Assembly: GCA_903895255.1 (NCBI GenBank)
Contig: CAITTG010000135.1
Span: 62,001 to 126,000 of the forward strand
Origin: an uncultured Verrucomicrobia subdivision 3 bacterium
GTDB lineage: Bacteria; Verrucomicrobiota; Verrucomicrobiia; Limisphaerales; UBA11358
Direction of reading: 5' to 3'
DNA: 64,000 bases
Below, in pieces: positions 39,680 through 49,068 of the stretch. Under the pieces are notes generated by a model, which worked only from the letters and a program-made list of their open reading frames with translations, had not been told where the DNA came from and did not search any database. A program made the translations under genes and the position numbers. Every line of letters starts with the position of its first letter. The stretch's first letter is position 1.

Positions 39680-40749
39680 AAGCATTGCGTTGGGGATTCT
39701 TAAGCACGGCGGGCATTGGCCGCAAAAACTGGTTGGCCATCCACCAAACGGAAAACTGCGTGGTCAGCGCCGTGGCGAGCCGGGAGTTGGGGCGCGCGCA
39801 GGCTTTCATTGATGCATGCCAGGGCACCGCGCCCTTCGGCCAGCCGCCGGTGGCGCTCGGCAGTTACGAGGCATTGCTGGCCTCGCCGGAGGTGGATGCG
39901 GTTTATATTCCGCTGCCGACGGGTTTGCGGGCGGAATGGGTGATCCGCGCGGCACGAGCAGGCAAACATGTGCTCTGTGAAAAACCCTGCGCCACCAGCG
40001 CGGCGGAACTGGCCACCATGCTCGCCGCCTGCCGGGAACACCAGGTGCAGTTCATGGACGGGGTGATGTTCATGCACAGTCCCCGGCTGCCGGTGCTCCG
40101 CTCGGTCCTGGATGATGGGGTCAGTATTGGGGACATCCGGCGGATCATGTCCAGCTTCAGCTTTTTGGGCCACCCGGACTTTGCGCAGAAGAACATCCGC
40201 GCCCAGAGTTCACTGGAACCGGCGGGTTGCCTGGGGGATTTGGGCTGGTATTGCGTGCGATTCGCCTTGTGGGCCCAGCACTGGCAATTGCCCCGGGAGG
40301 TTATTGGGCACAACTTGTCCGCCAGCGCTGACGGATCCGCAGGAGCTTCCGGCCCGCAGGAATTCTCTGGTGAACTCTTTTTTGACGACGGCGCTTCCGC
40401 GGGATTTTATAATTCTTTCACCGCGCCGAATCAACGCTGGGTCAATGTGAGCGGGACGAAAGGCTCGCTCCGCATGGATGACTTTGTCCATCCCTTCAAT
40501 GCCTCGGCGTTAACCTTCCAACACAATGACACCCTGGTGCCCATTCACATCCCCCCCGCCACCGATGCGCAGGGCCGGGTGCTGATCCAACTGCAGGACG
40601 TAAACATGTTCCGCAACTTTGCGAACCAAGTGCGGTCGGGCCGCCTCGACGAGGAGTGGCCCCAATGGTCGCTGCTCACCCAAAGGGTGCAAGATGCCTG
40701 CCTGGAGTCCGCCCGGCAGGGGGGCCGGCCGGTAGCCGTGCCGCCCTGA
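39676..40749 (+). CDS. Gfo/Idh/MocA family oxidoreductase
   Basis: A 357-residue NAD(P)-dependent dehydrogenase. The N-terminal Rossmann fold (RWGFLSTAGIGRKNW) and VDAVYIPLPTGLRAEWVI lead to the family lysine in GKHVLCEKPCA. The C-terminal domain carries GCLGDLGWYCVRFALW with the catalytic-region Asp/Trp, and a beta-sheet ending NQVRSGR. It probably oxidises a sugar or inositol derivative. It is translationally coupled (4-base overlap) to the CbiX-like gene, a partnership for which I know no explanation. Confidence 0.92.
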   Translation: MKALRWGFLSTAGIGRKNWLAIHQTENCVVSAVASRELGRAQAFIDACQGTAPFGQPPVALGSYEALLASPEVDAVYIPLPTGLRAEWVIRAARAGKHVLCEKPCATSAAELATMLAACREHQVQFMDGVMFMHSPRLPVLRSVLDDGVSIGDIRRIMSSFSFLGHPDFAQKNIRAQSSLEPAGCLGDLGWYCVRFALWAQHWQLPREVIGHNLSASADGSAGASGPQEFSGELFFDDGASAGFYNSFTAPNQRWVNVSGTKGSLRMDDFVHPFNASALTFQHNDTLVPIHIPPATDAQGRVLIQLQDVNMFRNFANQVRSGRLDEEWPQWSLLTQRVQDACLESARQGGRPVAVPP

Positions 40750-40887
40750 GGGCAGCGGCCGCGAAACGTCGCCCCAAGGACGGCGCACGGTGCGTTGACT
40801 TTTCCGGATTTATAAGCGATATAAAGACACACACTCCCATGCCGGTCAGGATGCCAGCGCCGGGGGAAAACGCGCATTAATATTCAG

Positions 40888-43800
40888 ATGAAAAACCGAC
40901 CACCCGGGGGCGCATGGCGTTCCGGGTTTGCTTTTACCGCGCGCGGCCTGGCAGCGCTGGTGTTCCTTTGGTGGCTGGGCACGGCGGGGGCCCCGGGCGC
41001 GCAACCGGGGTGGCGGCAGTTGTCCGGGCAGGTGCCCGAAGTGGTGTCCCAACTGACGCCCCTGGCGAGCGTTCCCGGATCCAACCAATTGACCCTGGCC
41101 ATTGGCCTGCCACTGCATGATCAGGCCGGGTTGGCGGCCCTGGTCAACGAGATTTACGATCCGCAGAGCACGAATTATCATCATTACCTGTCTGTTCAGG
41201 AATTGACGGACAGGTACAGTCCCGCGACGAACGAATACCAGGCGGTGATCGATTTCGCGGAGGCCCAGGGCCTGCGGGTGACCGGCCGCCACGCGAACCG
41301 GCTGGTGGTGGATGTCCAGGGGACGGTGACCGCGATGGAAGCGGCGTTTCAAACCCACCTGCAAACATATCAACACCCCACGGAAAACCGGCGATTTTTT
41401 GCACCGGACACGGAACCCTCCGTGCCGGTGAATGTGCCGGTCAATGACATGTGGGGCTGGTCGGATTACAGCCGGCCGCGACCGATGGTGCATTTGAAGG
41501 CGAACGCCGCCGCCACGCCCCTGAATGGCAGCGGCGCGGGCGGCAACTACCAGGGCCGGGACTTTCGCACCGCTTATGTTCCCGGCACCAGCCTGGTGGG
41601 CAGCGGGCAGACGGCGGCGGTCGCGGAATTTGACGGCTTCTACCCCGGCAGCATCACCAGCTACGAAAGCCTGATTGGCTATACCAATGTGCCCGTGCAG
41701 GCGATTTTGCTCGACGGGGTGTCGGGCGTGCCTGGTTTCAGCGGGCTGACCAACGCCAATATCGAGGTTTCGCTGGATATCGAGATGCTCATTGCCATGG
41801 CTCCGGGCCTGGCGCAAGTGCTGGTATACGAGGGCACTTCCCCGTTTGATGTGTTCAACCAGATATACACCGATGGCACAGCCAAGCAGATCAGCTCCTC
41901 CTGGTCGTTTAACAAAGGGCCCGGCAATTCAGGCTGGGCGGGGGGCACCAACAACGGCACGCTGGATTCCGCGCTGCTGCTCATGGCCGCGCACGGGCAG
42001 TCCTTCTTTCAATCCTCCGGCGACTCGGATGCCTACACCGGGAGCGGGGCGCTGAGCCGGTCCCACGGACCGGTCCCGGTGGACAGCCCGTATGTGACCA
42101 GTGTGGGCGGCACCGGTTTGTTCATGAGCGGGACGGCCGGCGCCTGGTCCTCCGAAGTGGTCTGGAACAACGGGGGCGGGGTGGGCTCCGGCGGCGGGAT
42201 CAGCCCGAATTATTACCTTCCCTCCTGGCAGCAGGGGATTAATTTCAGCGCCAGCAAGGCCTCGACGTTTTACCGCAACATTCCCGATGTGGCCCTGACC
42301 GGCTCGAACGTATTGGTTTATTATGCGACCAACACGCTCGGCAGCGTGGAGGGCACCAGCATCGCGGCGCCGCTGTGGGCGGGATTGTGCGCGCTGATCA
42401 ACCAGCAGGCGGCGGCAGCCGGCGGGTCGCCGGTGGGGCTGTTAAATTCCGCGCTTTATGGCATCGCCAGCAGCGTGACCTACACCAATTGCTTTCATGA
42501 CATCACCACGGGCAACAATACCAGCTCGGGCGCGCCCGGGTCTTACAACGCCACAAATGGTTACGATCTGTGCACCGGACTGGGCACCCCGAACGGCACC
42601 AACCTTATCAATGCCCTGGCCCCGCCCTTGCTGCCATTTTTCTACGTCCAGCCCACCGGCCGGACCGTCACCAACGGGGTCACGGTCACCCTTAGCGCCG
42701 CGGCGGCGGGGGTGGGTCCGTATTCTTACGCCTGGTTGTGCAACGGCACCAATCTGGCCGCCGGGGGCAACCTTTCCGGCACAACGAGCAACGTGTTGAC
42801 GATCACGGCCAGCACGACGAACAACTCGGGCCTTTACAGCCTGGCGGTCACCAACCCCAACGGCTCGGCCCTCAGCGTCGCCGTGGTCGTGAGCGTGGGG
42901 CAAGCCCCGGGGGTGGTGACCCCGCCGGCCAGTGCGACGGTGCTGGCGGGTAGCAACGCGGTGTTCAGTGTCACCACCAGCGGCTCCGCGCCACTGGCTT
43001 ATCAGTGGCGGGAAAACGGCACCAACCTGGCCAATGGGGCCGCCTATGCCGGGGTCAGCACCAGCCAGCTCACGGCCCTCGCGGTGACCACCAATTCGGG
43101 CGGCAACTTCACAGTGGTGATCACCAATGTTTATGGCGCGGTCACCAGCAGTCCGGCGGCGCTCACGGTGGTACAACCACCCGTCTTCACGGTGCCGCTG
43201 GCGGGCCAGACGGTCGAGTGTTCCAGCAATGCCACGCTGGGCGTGACCGTCATTGGGACACCCCCGCCCAAATATCAATGGAGCGTGGACGGCACGCTTT
43301 TGGCCGGGGCCACCAATACCAGCCTCGCGCTTACCAATGTGCATCTCCCGAGCCACATCATCAGCATCGTGGCCAGCAATCTCTATGGGAGCGTGACTAA
43401 CAGCACGACGCTGAATGTGCAGGATACCCAGCCGCCGACCGTCACGCTGCTGGGCAGCAATTTAGTTTATGTGGAACTGGGGTCAGCTTTCACCGATCCC
43501 GGGGCGACCGCCTATGACGCGTGTTATGGAGCGGAGGCCGCGACAGTGCTGGGCGCGGTGAATAGCAACGCCGTGGGCACCAACGTGCTGGTTTATCAGG
43601 CCACGGATGGCAATGGCAACACCGGCAGCGCCAGCCGCACCGTGATCGTGCGCGACACCACGCCGCCCACCATTGTCTGGAGCTTCACCAACCTGGTGCT
43701 GGCGGCGGGCACGAATTGTGAAGCCGCCATGCCAGATGTAACGGGGACCAATTTTGTGCTGGCCACCGATTTATCGGGCACGGCGACGATCACGGAGAGT

Positions 43801-44904
43801 CTGGCCGCCGGTTCCGGGCTGGCACTCGGCACCAATCTGGTGATTCTCACGGCCACTGATCCCTCGGGCAACCAGGCGTACGCGACGAACAGCATAGTGG
43901 TGCAGGATCAAACCCCGCCGGTGGTGACCACCCAGCCGCAAAGCCTGACCAATAATGCGGGTACCACCGCCATGTTTGCACTGACCGCCACGGCCTGCAC
44001 ACCGCTGAGCTACCACTGGTTTTTCAACTCTGGCCCCCTCCCGGGCCAGACGAATGCCACGCTGACGCTGGCCAGTGTGGCCTTGACGAACGCGGGGAAT
44101 TATCTTGCGGTGGCCACGGCGGCGGGTGGTTCGAGCACCAGTCTGGTGGCGGTTTTGACGGTGCCGCCCCCGCCGGTCATCCAATGGAGTTTCACCAATC
44201 TGGTGCTGGTGGCCGAGAGCAATTGCGAGGTTGGGATGCCGGACATCACGGGCACCAATTTCATTCAGGCCACGGTCTGGTCCGGCTCGCCGATCATCAC
44301 GCAATCTCCCGCCACCAATTCATTTCTGCCCGTGGGCACCAATGAGGTGGTGCAAGCCGTGGGGGACGATCTGGGTAATTTCGCTTACGCAACCAATACG
44401 ATTGTGGTGCAAGACGCCGCAGTGCCCGTGCTGGCCAGCCAGCCGCAAAGCGAGACGAATACGGCCGGCACACCGGCCACGCTGGCGGTGACGGCCACGG
44501 CCTGCACACCCTTGAATTATCAGTGGCAGTTCAACGGCGCCGCCCTGCCCGGGGCCACCAATGCCACGCTAACCTTCGCCAGTGTCGCGGGGACCAACGC
44601 GGGTAATTACGCCGTGGTGGTCGCCTCGTCCGGCGGTGCCACCACCAGCGCGGTGGTGACCCTGGTGGTTACTGTGCCTTTGGTTTTATCCGGCCAGAAC
44701 GATCCCGGCACCGGTTTTGCCCTGACCGCCACCGGCCCGGCGGGAGGCACCTGCATCCTAGAAACGACCACCAATTTGCTGGGATTGGATGGCTGGCAGG
44801 CGTTGTTTACCAATGCGTTTGACGTCACGGGGACCGCCCTGTTTTTGGATGGCACCGCCACCAATGACCCGCAACGGTTTTACCGCGCGCGGCTGGGGCC
44901 GTGA
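40888..44904 (+). CDS. Secreted sedolisin-like (S53) protease with Ig-like and HYR-type domains
   Basis: A 1338-residue exported protein. A signal anchor (LAALVFLWWLGTAGA) is followed by a kumamolisin-type activation prodomain (about 45-185, YHHYLSVQELTDRYSP). The S53 catalytic domain (about 210-570) has the Glu/Asp pair in NIEVSLDIEM, SSGDSDA and the nucleophile GTSIAAPLWAG. The rest is Ig-like domains (YSYAWLCNGTNL, YQWRENGTNLA, and others), HYR-like segments (GSAFTDPGATAYD, TATDPSGNQAY), and a C-terminal module ending QRFYRARLGP. It should degrade protein outside the cell at acid or neutral pH. It is far longer than classical sedolisins. No neighbour is co-directional within 250 bases upstream. 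Confidence 0.87.
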   Translation: MKNRPPGGAWRSGFAFTARGLAALVFLWWLGTAGAPGAQPGWRQLSGQVPEVVSQLTPLASVPGSNQLTLAIGLPLHDQAGLAALVNEIYDPQSTNYHHYLSVQELTDRYSPATNEYQAVIDFAEAQGLRVTGRHANRLVVDVQGTVTAMEAAFQTHLQTYQHPTENRRFFAPDTEPSVPVNVPVNDMWGWSDYSRPRPMVHLKANAAATPLNGSGAGGNYQGRDFRTAYVPGTSLVGSGQTAAVAEFDGFYPGSITSYESLIGYTNVPVQAILLDGVSGVPGFSGLTNANIEVSLDIEMLIAMAPGLAQVLVYEGTSPFDVFNQIYTDGTAKQISSSWSFNKGPGNSGWAGGTNNGTLDSALLLMAAHGQSFFQSSGDSDAYTGSGALSRSHGPVPVDSPYVTSVGGTGLFMSGTAGAWSSEVVWNNGGGVGSGGGISPNYYLPSWQQGINFSASKASTFYRNIPDVALTGSNVLVYYATNTLGSVEGTSIAAPLWAGLCALINQQAAAAGGSPVGLLNSALYGIASSVTYTNCFHDITTGNNTSSGAPGSYNATNGYDLCTGLGTPNGTNLINALAPPLLPFFYVQPTGRTVTNGVTVTLSAAAAGVGPYSYAWLCNGTNLAAGGNLSGTTSNVLTITASTTNNSGLYSLAVTNPNGSALSVAVVVSVGQAPGVVTPPASATVLAGSNAVFSVTTSGSAPLAYQWRENGTNLANGAAYAGVSTSQLTALAVTTNSGGNFTVVITNVYGAVTSSPAALTVVQPPVFTVPLAGQTVECSSNATLGVTVIGTPPPKYQWSVDGTLLAGATNTSLALTNVHLPSHIISIVASNLYGSVTNSTTLNVQDTQPPTVTLLGSNLVYVELGSAFTDPGATAYDACYGAEAATVLGAVNSNAVGTNVLVYQATDGNGNTGSASRTVIVRDTTPPTIVWSFTNLVLAAGTNCEAAMPDVTGTNFVLATDLSGTATITESLAAGSGLALGTNLVILTATDPSGNQAYATNSIVVQDQTPPVVTTQPQSLTNNAGTTAMFALTATACTPLSYHWFFNSGPLPGQTNATLTLASVALTNAGNYLAVATAAGGSSTSLVAVLTVPPPPVIQWSFTNLVLVAESNCEVGMPDITGTNFIQATVWSGSPIITQSPATNSFLPVGTNEVVQAVGDDLGNFAYATNTIVVQDAAVPVLASQPQSETNTAGTPATLAVTATACTPLNYQWQFNGAALPGATNATLTFASVAGTNAGNYAVVVASSGGATTSAVVTLVVTVPLVLSGQNDPGTGFALTATGPAGGTCILETTTNLLGLDGWQALFTNAFDVTGTALFLDGTATNDPQRFYRARLGP

Positions 44905-45003
44905 CCGAACCAAAAGAAGGCCCGCCGACGGAGTGGCTTGCGCGGGCATGGGGATGGGCTAGGATAACGCCGTGGCCGCCTGCTAAAGATCCAACAAACT
45001 GTT

Positions 45004-46134
45004 ATGCCCCAATACAACTGCGTCTCCTGTTCCCAACCTTTTCTCGCGGATGACACGCTGGCCGGCCGGGAGGTCGCCTGTCCCCGCTGCGGCACGCCGA
45101 ACCGGCTGCCGGTGCTGCCCCCTGGGCCAGTGGCCATGGCAAAATCCCCGCTGCCGGCCCGGAGCGACGCGTCGAGTCCGGCTGTCTCCGGCGTGGCCAG
45201 CCGCATCATTGACAACATGGAACAGGTGATTGTGGGCAAGCGTCCGGAAATCACGCTGGTCATCATGGCTTATCTGGCCGAGGGGCATGTGCTGCTGGAG
45301 GATGTCCCCGGGGTGGCCAAAACCATGCTGGCCCGCGCGCTTGCCGGGAGCATTGGCTGCCAGTTCAAGCGCATTCAATGCACACCGGATTTGCTGCCCA
45401 ATGACATCACGGGCAGTTCCATCTTCAATCCCAAAACCACGGAATTTGAGTTTCGCCCCGGGCCCTTGTTCGCGCACATTGTCCTGGCGGATGAAATCAA
45501 CCGCGCCACCCCCCGGGCGCAAGCCGCCCTGCTGGAGGCCATGGCGGAACGAAAGGTGACCGCCGACGGCACGAATTACGCCCTCACCCCGCCGTTCCTG
45601 CTGATCGCCACCCAGAATCCAGTGGATCACGAGGGCACCTTTCCGCTACCCGAGGCGCAATTGGACCGCTTCCTGGTGCGCCTGAGCCTGGGCTATCCGC
45701 AATTGGAAAATGAAGTGTCCATGTTGCAACGGCTGCGCGTGGCGCACCCGATTGACACCCTGGCCACGGTGGCCACGGCGGAGGAGGTGCTCGCGAGCCA
45801 GCAAGCGGTCCGCGAAGTGCACGCGGATGAAAAGGTCATTCGGTATATCGTGCAACTCATTCGCGCCACCCGGGAGCATTACGACCTGTTGCTGGGGGGG
45901 AGCCCGCGCGCGGCCATGGCCCTGCTGCATTGCGCCCAGGCGTACGCGGCGATTCGCGGGTTTGATTTTATCACCCCGGACGACGTCAAGCAGATCATTC
46001 CGTACGTGCTGGGCCACCGGTTGATCCTGCGGCCGGAAAGCCGCCTGCGCAAAAAGACCGTGCGCACGGTGCTGGAGGAGGTGCTGAACACCGTGCCCGT
46101 GCCGCCCACGCCTGCCACCGGATTTGCCCCATGA
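45004..46134 (+). CDS. MoxR-family AAA+ ATPase with N-terminal zinc ribbon
   Basis: A 376-residue ATPase. Residues 6-29 form a CXXC...CXXC zinc ribbon (NCVSC and ACPRC). The MoxR core follows: MEQVIVGKRPEI, Walker A in EDVPGVAKTMLARAL, the PDLLPNDITGS segment, Walker B FAHIVLADEINRATPRAQAALLEAM, sensor ATQNPVDHEGT, and AQLDRFLV. MoxR proteins act as chaperone-like ATPases with DUF58/VWA partners. The zinc ribbon is not usual for the family. It overlaps the DUF58 gene by ATGA. Confidence 0.92.
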   Translation: MPQYNCVSCSQPFLADDTLAGREVACPRCGTPNRLPVLPPGPVAMAKSPLPARSDASSPAVSGVASRIIDNMEQVIVGKRPEITLVIMAYLAEGHVLLEDVPGVAKTMLARALAGSIGCQFKRIQCTPDLLPNDITGSSIFNPKTTEFEFRPGPLFAHIVLADEINRATPRAQAALLEAMAERKVTADGTNYALTPPFLLIATQNPVDHEGTFPLPEAQLDRFLVRLSLGYPQLENEVSMLQRLRVAHPIDTLATVATAEEVLASQQAVREVHADEKVIRYIVQLIRATREHYDLLLGGSPRAAMALLHCAQAYAAIRGFDFITPDDVKQIIPYVLGHRLILRPESRLRKKTVRTVLEEVLNTVPVPPTPATGFAP

Positions 46135-47456
46135 AATGGCTGCTCGGCACCATCGCGCTCCTGTTGCTGGGGCTGGTATTCCAGCTGAGCTTGCTCGTGT
46201 ATGCCATGTATGTGCTGCTGGGGATATTATGGCTGAGCCGGTACTTTACGCGCACGTGGGCAGAGCAGCTTGTGGCGCGCCGGATTTGCGCGGGGGACGT
46301 TTTCGAAATCGGGGAAAGCACGCAGGTCACGGTGGAAATTGAGAACACCGGCAAGTTGACGATTCCCTGGTTGATCCTGGAAGACTCCCTGCCCTACGAA
46401 GCCCTGGCCCAACGGCCGTTTCGCGTCGAAGTCGAGGGCGGCCGGCTGGACCTCACCCGGCTGGGGCCCGGCGAGGCGACGACCCTGGAGTATCAAGTCA
46501 CATTCCGGCAACGCGGGTATTACCAACTGGGACCGGTGCTTTTGGAAACGGGGGATGTGTTTGGTTTGCACCGCCGCTTCCGGGTGGCCACGGAGCCGCA
46601 TTTCGCGCTGGTGTTGCCGAAAGTGCTACCGTTGCAAGGCTACAACCTGGCCTCCCGCCGGCCGATGGGGGAAATCCGCGTGGTGCATCGTTTGTTTGAA
46701 GACCCGACGCGGCTGGCCGGGGTGCGGCCCTGGCAGCAGGGGGATCCGCTGCGACGCATTCACTGGCGGGCGACGGCGCGCACCGGGGAAATTCACAGCC
46801 GAGTCTATGAAAACTCCCGGGTAGCAGGGGCGACCTTCCTGCTGGATTTTCACACCGAGAATTATCAAGGCGCCGGGGCGGCCACCTCGGCGGAACTGGC
46901 CATTGTGACGGTGGCCTCCCTCGCCAATGCCGTCTATCTCATGGGGCAGCAGACCGGCCTGGTCAGCAATGGCCGGGACGCCGCCGACCGGATTCGCGAG
47001 GAGGGCTGGCGGGCCGAGTTTACCACCCGGGCTGACGCCCAGCAGCGGGCCAGCGAACCACTGGCCAACGAACGGCTCCGGCCGGTAAGAGTGCCCACGC
47101 GCAAGGGTGGTGACACCATCCGGCAGATGCTGGAAATGCTGGCCCGGCTGGAGCACACGGATGGCCTGTCCTTTTGCGAGATGCTCGCGGCCGCCGTGGC
47201 CGACATTCCCCGGGACGCCACGGTGGTGCCCGTCCTGCGGCACGTCACGCCCGAGATGGCCCTGGCCCTCGGTGGTCTGGTCCGACGCGGGTTTTTGGTG
47301 ACGGCCATTATTGCCGCGTTTGAAAAGGAAGCCATACCGGATTGGGCGCAACCGCCCGAGTGGGCGGGTTTGCTGCTCGCCCAAGGCATTGATTTCCGGG
47401 TGGTAAACTCCGAGGCGGCGGTGATGAACCTTTGCACCGAGGCGATTGTGAGGTAA
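46131..47456 (+). CDS. DUF58 domain-containing protein
   Basis: A 441-residue protein with an N-terminal membrane hairpin (about 3-35), a beta-rich region (VTVEIENTGKLTIPWLILED) and the DUF58 core VRPWQQGDPLRRIHWRATARTGEIHSRVYEN near residue 200. Proteins of this family partner MoxR ATPases in envelope-related processes (Bat-type operons). It follows moxR with a 4-base overlap and precedes the third gene by two bases, so the three are one translational unit. Confidence 0.9.
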   Translation: MKWLLGTIALLLLGLVFQLSLLVYAMYVLLGILWLSRYFTRTWAEQLVARRICAGDVFEIGESTQVTVEIENTGKLTIPWLILEDSLPYEALAQRPFRVEVEGGRLDLTRLGPGEATTLEYQVTFRQRGYYQLGPVLLETGDVFGLHRRFRVATEPHFALVLPKVLPLQGYNLASRRPMGEIRVVHRLFEDPTRLAGVRPWQQGDPLRRIHWRATARTGEIHSRVYENSRVAGATFLLDFHTENYQGAGAATSAELAIVTVASLANAVYLMGQQTGLVSNGRDAADRIREEGWRAEFTTRADAQQRASEPLANERLRPVRVPTRKGGDTIRQMLEMLARLEHTDGLSFCEMLAAAVADIPRDATVVPVLRHVTPEMALALGGLVRRGFLVTAIIAAFEKEAIPDWAQPPEWAGLLLAQGIDFRVVNSEAAVMNLCTEAIVR

Positions 47457-47458
47457 CC

Positions 47459-49036
47459 ATGGTGCCCGCCAAACCTTTTAAAACCCCCGCCGACTGGCTG
47501 GTAATCAGCCTCAGCCCGGTGCTGGTGATGCTGCTGGTGGGCAGCCTGTGTTTTTTCCTGCTTGAGGTGTTTTACCGGGGCCAGGCCGAAGGTAGCGTCC
47601 GGTGGGTGATGTTCTGGTTCGTGCTGGCGGTGGTGCTGGTGACCCGCATCGGCATCGAGCAAGGGGCGGGGCATGCCGCGGCTTATGGCATCCTGCTGGC
47701 GCTGGCTACCTGGCTTTACCTGGTGCGCATCCACCCGGCGTATTTGCTGGGGGCGCTGCTGCTGGCCATCGTCTGGTGGTGCGCCCATAAACTGACGTGG
47801 GATTGCACATTGATTGACGAGGATGAGGATGCCTCCGGCGGCGGTTTGCTCGCGACGGTTTACACCCGCACCGGTTTTAAATTCCTGGCCAAAAAATCAG
47901 TGGTTCAAAGGGCGCCCGCCAAAGCCGCAAAAGTGGCGAAAGCCCCTGCGATGCCCGCGCCGCACCCACCGGGGCACTGGGTGGTATGGTTTTCGCTCGC
48001 CGCCCTGCCACTGTTTGGCATGGGCCAGATGCTGCTGCCCGGCGGCGACGCCAGCGCGCGGCAGGCCGGGTTTGTCTGCTTGTTCGTCTATGTCGCAGCC
48101 GCCCTTGGCTTGCTGCTCACGACGAGTTTTCTCGGCTTGCGCCGCTACCTCCGGCAACGTTACCTGACGATGCCGGGCATGATGGCTTTTGGCTGGATTC
48201 GTTTTGGCGGGGGCATCGCGGCGCTGGTCCTATTCGGGGCGCTGCTGCTGCCGCGTCCCGGAGCCACCGCGGCGTGGACGTCGCTCGGATATCACATGAA
48301 CTACCGGTTGCACGAGGCGAGTGAATACGCGGCACGGTTTGGCCCGCATGGCCAGGGCTCCGGGCGGGTTGGAAATGAATTGGATAAATCCGCGCAGCAG
48401 CCCAACGCGACGGACCCCTCCGGCACCCAAAAAACGCCGGGCCAGTCACCGGAAAAAACGCCCGATCAAAAGGCGCCGCAGCCGGACAACCCGCCGCCGT
48501 CGGCACCACCGGCGAGCGATTGGGCCAACCAGTTGTACCGCTGGTTTCGGGCAGGCTTGCTGCTGGCCATCACCGGACTGGTTGCCTGGGCAGTGTTCCG
48601 CCACCGCGCCGTGCTCCTCGCCATGGCGGCCGCCCTGCTAGCCGCCATCCGCCGTTTTTGGGCGGACCTTTTCCAGTGGCACTCCGCTGCCAGTGGCGAG
48701 CCAACTCCGCTCAGCCCGGCCAAACCGGACATCCGGCGTTTTGCCGCGTTTCAAAACCCCTTCGCCAACGGCAAGGATGGCGCCTGGACGCCCGAACAAC
48801 TGGTGTTTTATAGTTATGAAGCGTTGCAAGCATGGGCCAGGGAGCACGGTGTCGAGCCACGACCGAATCAAACCGCGCGCGAGCTATGCCTGGCGTTGGA
48901 GGAACGCTTTCCGGAAGCTTTGGAGGAACTGCGTCAATTATCCACGTTATACGGCCGGGCGGCTTATGGGAGCCGCCTGCCCGCGGGCAGCGACTTGTCA
49001 CCGTTGAAAAAAATCTGGCGGTTTTTGGGGAGCTAA
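47459..49036 (+). CDS. Membrane protein with C-terminal DUF4129-like domain
   Basis: A 525-residue polytopic protein. It has four N-terminal membrane helices (about 15-110), a middle cluster of helices (about 180-275), a Pro/Lys/Gln-rich periplasmic linker (about 305-360), one more helix (about 370-400), and a cytoplasmic domain. That domain has VFYSYEALQAWAREHGVEPRPNQTARELC, the DUF4129 pattern, and ends LKKIWRFLGS. In related operons this position is taken by a transglutaminase-DUF4129 fusion; the transglutaminase core is absent here. The start at 47459 sits two bases after the DUF58 stop. Confidence 0.78.
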   Translation: MVPAKPFKTPADWLVISLSPVLVMLLVGSLCFFLLEVFYRGQAEGSVRWVMFWFVLAVVLVTRIGIEQGAGHAAAYGILLALATWLYLVRIHPAYLLGALLLAIVWWCAHKLTWDCTLIDEDEDASGGGLLATVYTRTGFKFLAKKSVVQRAPAKAAKVAKAPAMPAPHPPGHWVVWFSLAALPLFGMGQMLLPGGDASARQAGFVCLFVYVAAALGLLLTTSFLGLRRYLRQRYLTMPGMMAFGWIRFGGGIAALVLFGALLLPRPGATAAWTSLGYHMNYRLHEASEYAARFGPHGQGSGRVGNELDKSAQQPNATDPSGTQKTPGQSPEKTPDQKAPQPDNPPPSAPPASDWANQLYRWFRAGLLLAITGLVAWAVFRHRAVLLAMAAALLAAIRRFWADLFQWHSAASGEPTPLSPAKPDIRRFAAFQNPFANGKDGAWTPEQLVFYSYEALQAWAREHGVEPRPNQTARELCLALEERFPEALEELRQLSTLYGRAAYGSRLPAGSDLSPLKKIWRFLGS

Positions 49037-49068
49037 CGCCCTGCTGGTCCACGCCGGTCAGGAACGGC

